DNA of 39,494 nucleotides from Akkermansia muciniphila (lineage in GTDB: Bacteria > Verrucomicrobiota > Verrucomicrobiia > Limisphaerales > UBA9464): assembly GCA_945861565.1 (NCBI GenBank), contig CAMAUY010000042.1:1-39494 (forward strand), in the 5' to 3' direction. A model generated the notes under the pieces. The model was not told the origin of the DNA. It did not search any database and was given only the letters and a program-made list of their open reading frames with translations. Below are positions 25,406 through 35,343 of the stretch, piece by piece; positions within the stretch are counted from its first letter, which is position 1, and each line of letters opens with the position of its first letter. The translations under genes and the position numbers were made by a program.

Positions 25406-26677
25406 GTGTCTGATCCCCATTCCCAAACGAACCTCGTCGTGGTCTGCCAGATCTTCTATCCGGAGCTGGTCAGCACCGGGCAGACGCTGACGGAATTGGT
25501 TGAGGAACTCGCGACGCTTGGGCTACGAGTCACGGTGATCGCCGCTCAGCCCACCCTAATCGCCGGGTCCCCGCGGGTCCCCGCAGTCCTGGAGCATCAA
25601 GGCATTCGCATTCACCGCACGTGGTCCACTCGCCTGCCTAAAACTAATTTCCTCGGCAAACTTCTCAATCTTTCAACCTTCTTCGCCTCGGCGACCTGGC
25701 GAGTGCTTTGGCGCCACCGGCGCACCCAGTTGCTGTTGTTGACCAATCCCCCGTATCTCCCCCTGTTGGGCTGGTTTTGTCACTTTCTTCGTCGGCAGCC
25801 TTTTGGCGTCATTCTCTTCGATATCATGCCGGAGCAGGCGGAACTCCTGAACTTCATCCGGCCGGATGGATGGATGGCTCGAGTTTGGCGTCGATTCAAT
25901 CGGCTTTGGTACCGGCGTTCAAAATTTGCCGTAGTGCTGAGCCAGGACATGCTCGAGGGGGCGATCAAGAACGCCAGCGCCACGGGGACTCCACTCGAAG
26001 CAGAATTGCGGGCAAAAACCCGGATTATTCACGTTTGGTCGGACGACCGGCAGATCGGTCCCATGGCAAAGAAATCATCCTGCGAGGCAGCCCGACTCGG
26101 CGTCCTAGACCGATTCGTGGTGCAATACTCGGGAAACCACGGACGTTTTCACGACCTGGAAACCCTGCTGAATATCGCCCGCAGCGTTTCACCCGACGAA
26201 CAACTCCAGTTTCAGTTCATTGGCGATGGGCAGAAAAAGCGGCTCGTTGACGAGTTCCAACGGCACGCTCCAGCCGATCTCTGCTATTCCTCCGGCTACG
26301 TTGCCAAAGAGTTGCTGGCGGATTCCCTGGGGATGGCTGACCTCGGAGTGGTGGCGCAACTGCCCGGACAGGAGCGGGTCTGCTACCCATCGAAACTGCT
26401 CGGAATCATGGCTGCCGGCCGGGCGACTTTTGCCATCTGCCCCCTCGACTGCGAGATGGCCCGGATGATCCGCGATGATCGCCTGGGAATTGTGATCGCA
26501 AATGGTGATGTCACCGGGGGGCGCCAGGCGTTGCTCTGGGCGCGGAATCACCCCGATGAACTTCGGAGGATGGGCGAGAATGCCGTGCGCGTTCTTCGAG
26601 AACGGTTTACTCTTCGACAGGCCGCTCGATCCTACTACGATTTGATCGCGCAACCCAACCGTCCATCACCGCCTTGA
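25406..26677 (+). CDS. Glycosyltransferase family 4 (WbuB-like)
   Basis: A 423-aa GT-B enzyme. It opens with VCQIFYPELVSTGQTLTELVEELA, the GT4 acceptor-side start with the S-T-G-Q loop, and has the donor domain from about 210 (VVQYSGNHGRFHDLETLL, FQFIGDGQKKRLVDEF, VCYPSKLLGIMAAGR). The P-S-K-L-x-x-x-M-A-A-G-R segment matches the nucleotide-sugar site of WbuB-type fucosaminyl or hexosaminyl transferases. Two hydrophobic runs near 75-125 suggest membrane association. The start is GTG after a 210-bp gap that may hold an internal promoter. The acceptor and donor sugars are not predictable. Confidence 0.88.
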   Translation: MSDPHSQTNLVVVCQIFYPELVSTGQTLTELVEELATLGLRVTVIAAQPTLIAGSPRVPAVLEHQGIRIHRTWSTRLPKTNFLGKLLNLSTFFASATWRVLWRHRRTQLLLLTNPPYLPLLGWFCHFLRRQPFGVILFDIMPEQAELLNFIRPDGWMARVWRRFNRLWYRRSKFAVVLSQDMLEGAIKNASATGTPLEAELRAKTRIIHVWSDDRQIGPMAKKSSCEAARLGVLDRFVVQYSGNHGRFHDLETLLNIARSVSPDEQLQFQFIGDGQKKRLVDEFQRHAPADLCYSSGYVAKELLADSLGMADLGVVAQLPGQERVCYPSKLLGIMAAGRATFAICPLDCEMARMIRDDRLGIVIANGDVTGGRQALLWARNHPDELRRMGENAVRVLRERFTLRQAARSYYDLIAQPNRPSPP

Positions 26678-26788
26678 CACCGCGCCGGACGGCGACGCGT
26701 CCGTGGATTTGTCACGGAAGTTCGCGAAGTCCTTTGGGTTTGGCTTTGCTTCCGCGCCTCACCTTGACTTCAATCCCTGTCCATCAAC

Positions 26789-27775
26789 ATGAAAAACGAT
26801 CTCATTGTCGTCTGCGGCGGCGGCGGATTCATTGGCGGTCATTTGATCGCGGACCTTCGCAAGCAAGGATACACCCGCCTGCGGGCGGTGGATCGCAAAC
26901 CGCAAAATCAGTGGTACCAACGATTTCCAGACGTCGAAAACTTCGTCCTGGACGTTCAGGAAAAGCCGTCTTGCTACCAGGCCCTGCAAGGGGCCCAGGT
27001 CGTGTACAACCTGGCCGCCGACATGGGCGGCATGGGATTCATCGAGAACAATCGTGCCCTCTGCATGCTGAGTGTGCTGATCAACACTCACCTGCTGGAG
27101 GCGGCCCGCGATCTCGGCGTGGAACGGTTCTTCTACGCGTCGAGTGCCTGCGTCTATAATGCCGATAAACAACGGGACCCCAACGTCACCGCCCTCAAGG
27201 AGGCGGATGCCTATCCCGGCATGCCGGAGGATGGCTATGGCTGGGAAAAACTGTTCAGCGAACGGATGTGCCGCCACTTCCGAGAGGACTTCGGAGTCGC
27301 CACTCGCGTCGCCCGGTATCACAACGTCTACGGACCCGAGGGCACGTGGGACGGCGGGCGGGAAAAGGCACCCGCGGCAATCTGCCGAAAGGTCATTCAG
27401 GCCAAACAGAGCGGCAAACTCGAAATCGAAATCTGGGGCGATGGAAAACAGACGCGCAGCTTCATGTATATCGATGATTGTGTGAAGGGCACGCAAATGC
27501 TGACGGCGAGTGACTTTTTCGAGCCGATCAATATTGGAAGCAGCGAACTGGTCAGCATCAACCAATTGGTGGACCTCGCGGAGTCGATTGGAGGGATTAA
27601 ACTCAAACGAAGCTATAATCTCAGCGCGCCCAAGGGAGTGAATGGTCGCAATAGCGACAACACTCTGATTAAAAATGTGTTCAATTGGGAACCGGCTACA
27701 CGTCTACGCGCTGGCCTGGAAAAAACCTACGCCTGGATCCATGACCAGATCGCATCCGGCGCAAAAACCAAGTAG
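26789..27775 (+). CDS. GDP-mannose 3,5-epimerase-like NAD-dependent epimerase
   Basis: A 328-aa extended SDR. It has the glycine motif GGGGFIGGH (10-18), NLAADMGGMGFIE (74-86), SSACVY (118-123), catalytic Y150-x3-K154 in YGWEK, and REKAPAAICRK (191-201). The AADMGGMGFI stretch and the Cys/Lys pair (C121 and K193 here) are hallmarks of GDP-mannose 3',5'-epimerase, where the equivalent plant residues catalyse the two epimerisations. It should turn GDP-D-mannose into GDP-L-galactose or GDP-L-gulose for the polysaccharide. Bacterial homologues are less studied than plant ones, so the exact product is inferred. It is the last gene before a strong terminator. Confidence 0.85.
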   Translation: MKNDLIVVCGGGGFIGGHLIADLRKQGYTRLRAVDRKPQNQWYQRFPDVENFVLDVQEKPSCYQALQGAQVVYNLAADMGGMGFIENNRALCMLSVLINTHLLEAARDLGVERFFYASSACVYNADKQRDPNVTALKEADAYPGMPEDGYGWEKLFSERMCRHFREDFGVATRVARYHNVYGPEGTWDGGREKAPAAICRKVIQAKQSGKLEIEIWGDGKQTRSFMYIDDCVKGTQMLTASDFFEPINIGSSELVSINQLVDLAESIGGIKLKRSYNLSAPKGVNGRNSDNTLIKNVFNWEPATRLRAGLEKTYAWIHDQIASGAKTK

Positions 27776-27806
27776 GGATAGATCCTCTCCTCACGTCATT
27801 TCCATG

Positions 27807-27838
27807 AAAAGCCCGGCCCTGGCCGGGCTTTTTTTTGG
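27807..27838 (+). terminator. Intrinsic terminator of the polysaccharide locus
   Basis: A perfect stem GCCCGGCC/GGCCGGGC with a CT loop, extended by AAAA:TTTT pairs, is followed by a run of eight T. It begins 31 bp after the epimerase stop and separates the polysaccharide genes from the cytochrome operon. Confidence 0.95.
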
Positions 27839-27894
27839 GGATGCAGCGATAGATAATTTAGGCGCACTCAAACTCCAGCTTCCGGACTCTTAAG

Positions 27895-27930
27895 AAACTG
27901 CTACCACGCTACCCGTCCCTGTGGCAGTTT
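27895..27930 (+). promoter_or_regulatory. Leader hairpin just before the cytochrome gene start
   Basis: AAACTGCTAC pairs with GTGGCAGTTT over ten positions with one G-U pair, closing a 16-nt loop. The stem ends 7 nt before the ATG at 27938, where a ribosome site would be, and no Shine-Dalgarno sequence is visible there. It could affect translation initiation, or act as a weak attenuator since it ends in TTTT. This is an observation from sequence only. Confidence 0.35.
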
Positions 27931-27937
27931 TGGAATC

Positions 27938-30900
27938 ATGCAACGTTCCCGGGTGTTTTGCCCACCGGTCCTGGCGGCATTGATTGGCGTGTTCACGGCT
28001 CATGCGGCGACTGTGGACTTCGCGAAGCTGCCGCCGGCGCTTCCGCGCCCGGTCGATTATGTCCGGGAAGTTCAGCCGCTCCTCGAAGCGAATTGCTACA
28101 AGTGTCACGGCCCGTCCCGCACGGAAAACGGTCTTCGCCTCGACGATCGGGAATCCGCCCTTCGCGGAGGTGAGATCGGTCCCGCAGTCGTCCCGGGTAA
28201 CAGTGCCGAGAGTGTCCTTGTCCAAGCGGTCTCCCACGCGCGAGACGACCTGGGGCGCATGCCTAAAAAAGGGGACGCCCTCACGGTCGATCAGGTTGCA
28301 CTATTGCGGGCGTGGATTGACCAGGGAGCGGTTTGGCCGGTCGCGGCGAAAGTGAACCGTGCCGAAACGCACTGGGCATTCCAGGCACCGGTGCGGCCGC
28401 CCGTTCCGGGCGGTAACAGGCCTGGGCAGCATCCCATTGATGCCTTTGTCGGAGCGCGTCTGAGCTCCGAAAAGCTAGCGTTCGCACCGGAGACCGACCG
28501 CATCACGCTGCTCCGCCGCCTCCATTTCGACCTGGTCGGAATACCGCCGACAATCTCCGAGACGGACGCCTTTGTCGCCGACACGACGCCCGACGCGTAC
28601 GAAAAGGTGGTCGAAAAGCTGCTGGCATCACCGCAGTATGGTGAACGGTGGGGGCGCCAGTGGCTGGATGCGGCCCGTTATGCGGATTCCGATGGGTTCG
28701 AGAAGGACAAGGCCCGGTTCAACTGGAGATACCGCGACTGGGTGATTCAGGCCTTCAATCGCGACCTTCCCTACGACCGGTTTATTATCGAACAAGTCGC
28801 CGGTGATCAATTGGAGAACGCAACGGAAGATCAACGGGTCGCCACGGGATTTCTCCGTAACGCCATGCTCAACGAGGAAGGCGGCGTCGATCCGGAGCAA
28901 TTTCGCACCGATGGCCTTTTTGACCGGATGGACTGCATTGGGAAGAGCATTCTTGGATTGACGATTCAGTGCGCCCAGTGTCATTCGCATAAATTCGACC
29001 CAATTTCGCAAGAGGAGTACTACCGGCTGTTCGCCTACCTCAACAACGACCACGAAGCCACGCTGATTTCGTACGCTCCAGACGAGCACCTCCAGATCGC
29101 GGACATCCGTCGCCGGACGCAAGAGGAGGAACGACGCATCCAGGAAGTGACCCCGGATTGGTTCGAACGGATGGCACGCTGGGAGGATTCCGTGAGAGCG
29201 GACCAACCGGAGTGGCAAGTCGTCCCCTGCGTCAACGCCAGCGACAATGGCGAACGGTTTTACCAATATAGCGATGGGTCGATCCGGGCGGCGAGTTATG
29301 CGCCGACGCGGTGGACCGCTCACTTTCGCGGCACCAATTCATTGCCGTCCGTGGGTGCGTTCCGGCTTGAATACCTGAATGATCCCAATCTCCCATGCAA
29401 CGGTCCGGGCCGTTCGATCAAGGGGATGTGCGCCTTGAGTGAATTCAATGTGGAGGCGGTTGATGCGACGAATCCGACGAACAAACTCGCCGTAAAGTTT
29501 ATCAAGGCCACCGCCGACTTCGCCAATGCGGAGAAAGACCTGGAACCGGAATTTGACAACAAATCGGGTAAACGCCGGCCGTACGGCCCTATCGAATTTG
29601 CCATTGATGGCAAGGATGATACCGCCTGGGGAATCGACGCTGGGCCCGGGCGCCGGAATGTGCCCCGCAAGGCTGTGTTTCTGCCCGAGCAGCCGATCGC
29701 ATTCCCGACCGGAGCCGTCCTGAATTTCAAACTGATGCAGAATCATGGCGGTTGGAATTCTGACGATAATATGAACCACAACCTCGGCCGTTTTCGGCTG
29801 AGCGTGACGGCAGCCACCAACGTTGTCGCGGACCCATTGCCCGCCGCGGTGCGCACGATATTCGAGACGCCACGGGATCGACGCAGCCCGGCGCAAGTCG
29901 CCGTTGTCTTCGGCTACTGGCGAACCACCGTGCCGGAGTTCAAGGAGTTCAATGACCGCATCAGTGCGTGGGCCCGCGAATACCCCGAAGGCGCGGTCAC
30001 GCTCTCGCTCCTCGCGCGTCAAAGCCATGGTCCGGGTGACGAGAGACGCGGTACGATGATGTTCAAGCGCGGCGATTGGTTGAAGCCTGGCAAGGAGGTC
30101 GCCGCCGGGGTCCCGGCCTTCCTGCATTCGCTCCCCGAGAAGGCGGATTCATCCCGCCTTACACTCGCCCGCTGGATGGTCGATCGGAAGTCCCCCACCG
30201 CCGCCCGGGTTTTTGCCAACCGGACATGGCAGGCGTACTTCGGGACCGGCATTGTGGAAACCGTGGAAGACCTGGGCCTGCAGGCACCCGCACCGTCGCA
30301 CCGGGAACTGCTCGATTGGCTCGCCCTCGAGTTCATGGAACCGAGCTTAAGATTCAAATCTCCCGGAACACCCTGGTCCATCAAGCATCTGCACCGGGTG
30401 ATTGTCAGTTCACAAGCCTATCGCCAATCCTCGCGCGTCACTCCCGATCTATACGCCCGAGATCCCTACAATCGCCTCCTCGCACGGGGGCCTCGATTCC
30501 GGGTCGAAGGCGAGATCGTCCGCGATGCGGCGCTGGCCGCGAGTGGTCTCCTGAATCCCGAGATGGGGGGGGCCGGTGTGTTCTCACCCGCACCCGCCTC
30601 GCTCTTTAATCCACCCAATAGCTATGGCCCCTTCAACTGGATCGAGGTGACCAATTCCCAGCGTTATCGCCGAGCCGTATATACTTTCCGTCGCCGCTCG
30701 ACGCCCTACCCGGTGTTGGCCAATTTCGACACGCCCAATGGCGACTTTTCATGCGTCCGCCGCGTCCGCTCGAACACGCCGATGCAGGCACTGACGTCGC
30801 TCAACGAACCCGTGTTCATGGAATGTGCGCGAGCCCTCGCCACCCGGGCTCTCTCGGAGGTCGGCCCTTCCGATGCGGACCGGGTGAGCCACATCTTTCG

Positions 30901-31132
30901 TCGGGTCCTAAGCCGCCCGCCGAGTGAGATGGAAAAAAACGAACTGCTGTCACTGCTGGCCAAGGCACGCCAGCGGTTGGCCGACGGCTGGGTCAGCGCC
31001 GCTGAGTTGGCCACCGGACGGAATGAAAAGCCGGTGAATCTGCCGGCTGGCGAGACTCCAACGACCCTCGCCGCCTATACCGCGGTGAGTCGTGTCCTCC
31101 TCAATCTCGATGAAAGCATTACGAAGGAGTAA
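27938..31132 (+). CDS. PSCyt1-DUF1549-DUF1553 cytochrome c-type protein
   Basis: A 1064-aa exported protein. A signal peptide ([17 protein letters not shown]) precedes a planctomycete-type cytochrome C domain with heme motif C53-YK-C56-H57 and the [13 protein letters not shown] block. A DUF1549 domain (about 160-370) carries a second C345-AQ-C348-H349, a middle discoidin-like region is less conserved, and the DUF1553 domain (about 700-1030) contains [18 protein letters not shown] and the [17 protein letters not shown] block. The family is abundant in Planctomycetes and Verrucomicrobia and is thought to serve electron transfer or oxidation in polysaccharide breakdown; its reaction is unknown. 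It is followed after 7 bp by its usual partner, the DUF1501 gene. Confidence 0.95.
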   Translation: MQRSRVFCPPVLAALIGVFTAHAATVDFAKLPPALPRPVDYVREVQPLLEANCYKCHGPSRTENGLRLDDRESALRGGEIGPAVVPGNSAESVLVQAVSHARDDLGRMPKKGDALTVDQVALLRAWIDQGAVWPVAAKVNRAETHWAFQAPVRPPVPGGNRPGQHPIDAFVGARLSSEKLAFAPETDRITLLRRLHFDLVGIPPTISETDAFVADTTPDAYEKVVEKLLASPQYGERWGRQWLDAARYADSDGFEKDKARFNWRYRDWVIQAFNRDLPYDRFIIEQVAGDQLENATEDQRVATGFLRNAMLNEEGGVDPEQFRTDGLFDRMDCIGKSILGLTIQCAQCHSHKFDPISQEEYYRLFAYLNNDHEATLISYAPDEHLQIADIRRRTQEEERRIQEVTPDWFERMARWEDSVRADQPEWQVVPCVNASDNGERFYQYSDGSIRAASYAPTRWTAHFRGTNSLPSVGAFRLEYLNDPNLPCNGPGRSIKGMCALSEFNVEAVDATNPTNKLAVKFIKATADFANAEKDLEPEFDNKSGKRRPYGPIEFAIDGKDDTAWGIDAGPGRRNVPRKAVFLPEQPIAFPTGAVLNFKLMQNHGGWNSDDNMNHNLGRFRLSVTAATNVVADPLPAAVRTIFETPRDRRSPAQVAVVFGYWRTTVPEFKEFNDRISAWAREYPEGAVTLSLLARQSHGPGDERRGTMMFKRGDWLKPGKEVAAGVPAFLHSLPEKADSSRLTLARWMVDRKSPTAARVFANRTWQAYFGTGIVETVEDLGLQAPAPSHRELLDWLALEFMEPSLRFKSPGTPWSIKHLHRVIVSSQAYRQSSRVTPDLYARDPYNRLLARGPRFRVEGEIVRDAALAASGLLNPEMGGAGVFSPAPASLFNPPNSYGPFNWIEVTNSQRYRRAVYTFRRRSTPYPVLANFDTPNGDFSCVRRVRSNTPMQALTSLNEPVFMECARALATRALSEVGPSDADRVSHIFRRVLSRPPSEMEKNELLSLLAKARQRLADGWVSAAELATGRNEKPVNLPAGETPTTLAAYTAVSRVLLNLDESITKE

Positions 31133-31139
31133 TCCACCC

Positions 31140-32579
31140 ATGAATCCACTCCCGTTGTCCGGTTCACTCTTCGAGGAGCGAAAGCGATTCCTCACCCGCC
31201 GATGGTTTTTCCGCGACTGCGGTGTCGGGCTCGGATCCATCGCCTTGCAGTCCCTCCTCGGTCGCCGGCTCGCCGCCGCCGCCGATGCGCTCAATCCGCT
31301 CGCTCCGAAAAAGGCCCCGCAGCCGGCGCGGGCGAAGCGGGTGATCTACCTCTTCATGGCCGGGGCGCCCAGCCACCTGGAACTTTTCGATCACAAGCCC
31401 GAGTTAACCAAATTCAACGGAAAACTTCCTCCCGCCGAACTGCTCAAGGGCTACCGCGCAGCGTTCATTAACCCGAATTCAACTCTGCTCGGGCCCAAAT
31501 TCAAGTTCGCCAAACACGGCCGTAGCGGACAGGAACTTTCCGAAGTCCTGCCTCATCTCGCCACCGTCGCCGACGACATCACCGTCATCCGCTCGATGCA
31601 TACGGATGCCTTCAATCACGCCCCGGGCCAAATTTTCATGACCACCGGGTCGCAACAGTTCGGTCGGCCCAGCTTTGGTTCGTGGGTGACTTACGGACTC
31701 GGCAGCGAGTCCACCGACCTGCCCGGATTTGTGGTTTTCAGCACCGGCAACAAGGGAGTCAGCGGCGGACAGTCCTGTTGGGGCTCCGGGTTCCTCCCAA
31801 CGGTCCACAACGGCATCCTGTTTCGAAATGGCGCCGAACCTGTCCTGTTCCTCAACAACCCGCCCGGCATCGATCGCGAACTGCAGCGGGATACGCTCGA
31901 CACCGTCCGCCGCATGAATGAACAGCGGCTCGGCGTGGTCGGGGATCCCGAGATTTCCACCCGGATTAACTCGTACGAAATGGCCTATCGCATGCAGGCC
32001 AGCGCTCCCGAGCTGATGGATCTCAATCGTGAATCGAAGGAAACCCTCGAGATGTACGGTGCCGAGCCTGGAAAGAGTTCCTTCGCCAACGCCTGTCTGC
32101 TTTCCCGCCGGCTCATCGAGCGCGGGGTACGGTTCGTTCAGATTTTTCACGAATCCTGGGATCAGCACGGAAACCTTACCGCCGACCTCAAGAAAAACTG
32201 TCTGGCGACCGATCGCGCCTCCGCCGCGCTCGTACGGGACCTGAAGCAACGGGGATTGCTCGAAGACACCATTGTGGTCTGGGGGGGTGAGTTTGGCCGG
32301 ACGCCCATGGTGCAGGGGGGCAATGATGGCCGGGATCATCATCCGAATGCCTTCAGCTATTGGGTGGCGGGTGGCGGATTCAAGCCTGGCATCACGTGGG
32401 GTGAATCCGACGACCTCGGATTCAACGCCGTCAAGGACAAGGTGCACGTTCACGATTTCCACGCCACGCTACTCCATCTCCTCGGGTTCGATCACACGAA
32501 GTTGACCTACCGATTTCAGGGCCGTGATTTCCGACTCACCGATGTTCACGGCGAAGTGGTGCACGGTCTGCTGGCTTGA
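31140..32579 (+). CDS. DUF1501 protein (exported, sulfatase-like fold)
   Basis: A 479-aa protein that starts 7 bp after the cytochrome gene; GGAG lies about 12 bases upstream of the ATG, and a longer frame would overlap that gene. Residues 20-40 ([21 protein letters not shown]) form a twin-arginine signal, typical for the family. The mature protein has the DUF1501 blocks [53 protein letters not shown] and [15 protein letters not shown], with alkaline-phosphatase-like metal residues (Asp, His). It is nearly always paired with DUF1549/1553 cytochromes, and probably acts with it in the periplasm on a sulfated or phosphorylated glycan; no substrate is known. Confidence 0.95.
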   Translation: MNPLPLSGSLFEERKRFLTRRWFFRDCGVGLGSIALQSLLGRRLAAAADALNPLAPKKAPQPARAKRVIYLFMAGAPSHLELFDHKPELTKFNGKLPPAELLKGYRAAFINPNSTLLGPKFKFAKHGRSGQELSEVLPHLATVADDITVIRSMHTDAFNHAPGQIFMTTGSQQFGRPSFGSWVTYGLGSESTDLPGFVVFSTGNKGVSGGQSCWGSGFLPTVHNGILFRNGAEPVLFLNNPPGIDRELQRDTLDTVRRMNEQRLGVVGDPEISTRINSYEMAYRMQASAPELMDLNRESKETLEMYGAEPGKSSFANACLLSRRLIERGVRFVQIFHESWDQHGNLTADLKKNCLATDRASAALVRDLKQRGLLEDTIVVWGGEFGRTPMVQGGNDGRDHHPNAFSYWVAGGGFKPGITWGESDDLGFNAVKDKVHVHDFHATLLHLLGFDHTKLTYRFQGRDFRLTDVHGEVVHGLLA

Positions 32580-32682
32580 TCCGCAGGAGGGGAGTTGGCC
32601 GTCTGTGCAGACCTCGCCGGAAGGACGCCAGCCCCGCCCAGAGAGATCCGGTTCAAGGGCAGCGAAGTTCTCCAATTCCCGG

Positions 32683-33330
32683 TCAGAAAGGCACTTGATT
32701 CGCCTTGTCCGGCGTGACGATCTGGTATTCTTGATCGAATCGTTCGCGGGTGGATCCCGGAGGTTTTGCTCCCGCTTTTTCATCCGTCGCGGGACGGGGT
32801 AGGATTGCAAGATCGATCGCACCCGAGCGCAGCATTTCACGGTAGCCGGGAGTGGCCGCTGAGATCACGACCGTGCGGGTCTTGCTGCCACGGAGGCCTG
32901 CGACCTCGGAGTCCGGCAACGGTGGAAATGGCATGAAGAGCACCAACGCCTGGGCCTCCGTGTACCTTGCCCGGATGGCCATTAGAACATTCCCGGGCAC
33001 CGCGCCTCCGGTCCCCATGCGGGTGAACGGGTCCATTTTGACATTTTCGACCGCGTCGATAGACACCTTGCCCTTACGCTTGAGCGACGACCGAAAGGCG
33101 ACCAGTTGGGCATCCATGACCGGATCTTTTTCGCCACCGGGATCGTCCCGCACGAGAACGATGCGACCTTGATGATGAAGCAGCTTCGAAACTTCCTCGC
33201 CGCTGATTTCGCCCAACGCTTGGTACGGGTCCATATTGATGCGTGGCGAACGACTCAGTTGATACCAAGTCGCCCCAACGCCAAGAACGATCAAGGCGAC
33301 GAGGAGGGCGGTGAACGGCTTGCGGTCCAT
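32683..33330 (-). CDS. Membrane-anchored hypothetical protein
   Basis: A 215-aa protein with one N-terminal membrane helix (TALLVALIVLGVGATWYQL, about 7-25) and an exported domain. That domain has two alpha/beta-like halves (KLLHHQGRIVLVRDD; AQALVLFMPFPPLPDSEVAG; KTRTVVISAATPGYREML) that recall a periplasmic binding-protein fold, but I do not recognise a family. The C-terminus is polar. I chose the ATG that puts the helix near the start; an ORF start 13 codons upstream exists. It lies 17 bp downstream of the prepilin-like gene on the same strand and probably belongs to its transcript. Confidence 0.65.
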   Translation of the reverse strand: MDRKPFTALLVALIVLGVGATWYQLSRSPRINMDPYQALGEISGEEVSKLLHHQGRIVLVRDDPGGEKDPVMDAQLVAFRSSLKRKGKVSIDAVENVKMDPFTRMGTGGAVPGNVLMAIRARYTEAQALVLFMPFPPLPDSEVAGLRGSKTRTVVISAATPGYREMLRSGAIDLAILPRPATDEKAGAKPPGSTRERFDQEYQIVTPDKANQVPF

Positions 33331-33347
33331 GCGGTGTGGGCATCCGC

Positions 33348-34106
33348 CTACTCGCGATCCCACATCCACCGGGAATCGTACCGCTCATTGCCGCCAAGCC
33401 ACGTAACACCGCTGGCAGCTCTTCCTGCGGGGTCCTTCCCAGGGAAGAACTGCAACCCGAGCGAACTCACACGCTTTGCCTCCCCGTGGCCGTCCACAAA
33501 TCCCATGTTGCCCGTGCGGCCGTGCCGATTGACGGGGCGATGAGGCTCCGAATCATACCACCCGAGATTCGTCGGTGTCCGCCAATACATGAACGGGGCG
33601 TTCGGCTTTTCCACCCATTGATCGGGATCCTTTTCACGCGTATTGACGATCAATCCGGCGTCCGCGGTTGGAACCGATTCGCTCGGCTTTTTGATACTCG
33701 AAAGCTTCGGTCTGGAACTATCCGCCCAAGCCGTCAATTCCGGATGATTCATGGCAATCCCGAATCCGTTTCGCACGGACGGGCAGGCGATGATGTTGGT
33801 CCCTTGAAGGGCGCTGCGCATCAGGTCCACCCACCAAGTAACACCCCCCTGGATGAGAGCGTTGGAGGGTGCCGTCGAAAAAAGGTAGAGGGCTACCATA
33901 TCATCGCGGTTGTCTTCCCCATACATGAAATAGGCGAGGCCGATCTGGCGGATGTTGCTCAGACAGCGGGCACCCTTGCCCTTCTCCTTCGCGCGGGAAA
34001 GCGCTGGGAGCAGCATGCCGGCGAGGATCGCGATGATCGCGATAACTACCAGCAGTTCAATGAGGGTGAAGGCGTGCGAGCGGCGGCGGCGTGAAATCAT
34101 ATTCAT
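33348..34106 (-). CDS. Prepilin-type N-terminal methylation domain protein
   Basis: A 252-aa protein with a basic leader (ISRRRRSHA) followed by [20 protein letters not shown]. PilD-type cleavage would fall after A12, with Phe13 at +1 and Glu17 at +5; Gly is usual at -1, Ala here. After the helix comes [20 protein letters not shown], the form very common in Verrucomicrobia and Lentisphaerae. The C-terminal [11 protein letters not shown] is the H-x9-DG-type motif that these pseudopilin-like proteins carry. They are present in dozens of copies per genome and may form type II secretion-like fibres; the individual role is unknown. Confidence 0.93.
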   Translation of the reverse strand: MNMISRRRRSHAFTLIELLVVIAIIAILAGMLLPALSRAKEKGKGARCLSNIRQIGLAYFMYGEDNRDDMVALYLFSTAPSNALIQGGVTWWVDLMRSALQGTNIIACPSVRNGFGIAMNHPELTAWADSSRPKLSSIKKPSESVPTADAGLIVNTREKDPDQWVEKPNAPFMYWRTPTNLGWYDSEPHRPVNRHGRTGNMGFVDGHGEAKRVSSLGLQFFPGKDPAGRAASGVTWLGGNERYDSRWMWDRE

Positions 34107-34334
34107 ATCGGCTCATTCATTGGACAGCACTACCGCGGGCGGGCGACTCCGTGCATTCAGGGAATCCGCCCCCAAGCCAGAGCTGTTCGGAGAATCTGAT
34201 ACAGTGGTTAGCAAAATGGCATTGGGAGGGCAAGCATCGTTTTTCAGAGAACAAAGCCCTCGAGCGCAAGCAAGGTGGGTCGCTGCGGGCATCCCGCTCA
34301 CCCGTCGGCGAGGATTTGGGGAACATCTACCCGC

Positions 34335-35343
34335 TTGAACCTTCTGGGCCACTTCCTTACGGTCGGGGGCGTGAATACCCTGTTTGCCATTACGTCCGGA
34401 CTCCTCATGTTGGGAGCTGTTTCTGCAAAGGAATACACCATTGCGGTCATCCCCAAGGGGACAACTCACGAGTTCTGGAAATCGATTCACGCCGGAGCGG
34501 TGAAGGCCGAGCAGGAACTCGCCGCCAAGGGAACCGTTGTGAAGCTGTTTTGGAAGGGCCCGTTGCGCGAGGACGACCGGGAGCAGCAGATCCAGGTGGT
34601 CGAGAATTTCACCACCCGGCGGGTCAGTGGCATCGTCCTTGCTCCGCTCGATTCGCACGCACTTGTCAATCCAGTACGCAGTGCCGTCCGCGCCAAAATC
34701 CCTGTGGTGGTCATGGATTCGGACCTCAAGTCGGACCAGTATGTTAGCTTTGTCGCGACGGATAATTTTTTGGGTGGACAGCTCGCAGGGGAGCAACTGG
34801 CCAAACTGCTGGAGGGCCGCGGGAATGTCATTTTACTGCGCTACGCCGTTGGATCAGCCAGCACGGAGGCTCGGGAAGCGGGATTCCTGGATGCCCTCAA
34901 GAAGCATCCCGGAATCGTGCTGATCGGCGGATCAGTACGCGGGGCCGACTCGCGAGACGGCGTACCAGGCGTCACAGAACCTCCTCAATCGGTTTGGCAA
35001 CCAGGTGAATGGAATTTTCTGCCCGGCCGAGCCGCCCACCATTGCGATGGCCAAGGCTCTGCGCGACATTGGCAAGGCGGGCGGGAAGGTCAAGATGGTC
35101 GGTTTTGACGCGGGATCTCAGTCCGTCAATGACCTTAAAAACGGAGATGTCCAGGCGCTGGTTGTCCAGAATCCGGTCTACATGGGCTATAAAGCCGTCC
35201 TGTCGCTGGTCGAGCATCTCGAGGGCCGGAAAGTCGAGAAGCGGATCGATACGGGAGTCAAATTAGTGACCCGGGACAATATGGAACAGACCGATATCCA
35301 TGAACTCCTCCATCCTCCCTTGAGCCGCTACCTCAAGGAATGA
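34335..35343 (+). pseudogene. Sugar ABC transporter substrate-binding protein, frameshifted
   Basis: A ribose/xylose-type periplasmic binding protein (Peripla_BP_4). A signal-like segment (LFAITSGLLMLGAVSA) precedes EYTIAVIPKGTTHEFWKSIH, VSGIVLAPLDS, VVVMDSDLKSD and FVATDNFLGGQ. At about 34938-34955 the frame shifts by one base: the rest (ETAYQASQNLLNRFGNQVNG, then FCPAEPPTIAMAKALRDIG and the final lobe) is in another frame. Removing one G from the GGGG at 34941-34944, or the T at 34950, would restore a full protein. It could be a real mutation or a sequence error. The start is uncertain: TTG at 34335, or GTG at 34371 or 34275. It overlaps the permease gene by 4 bp. Confidence 0.8.
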
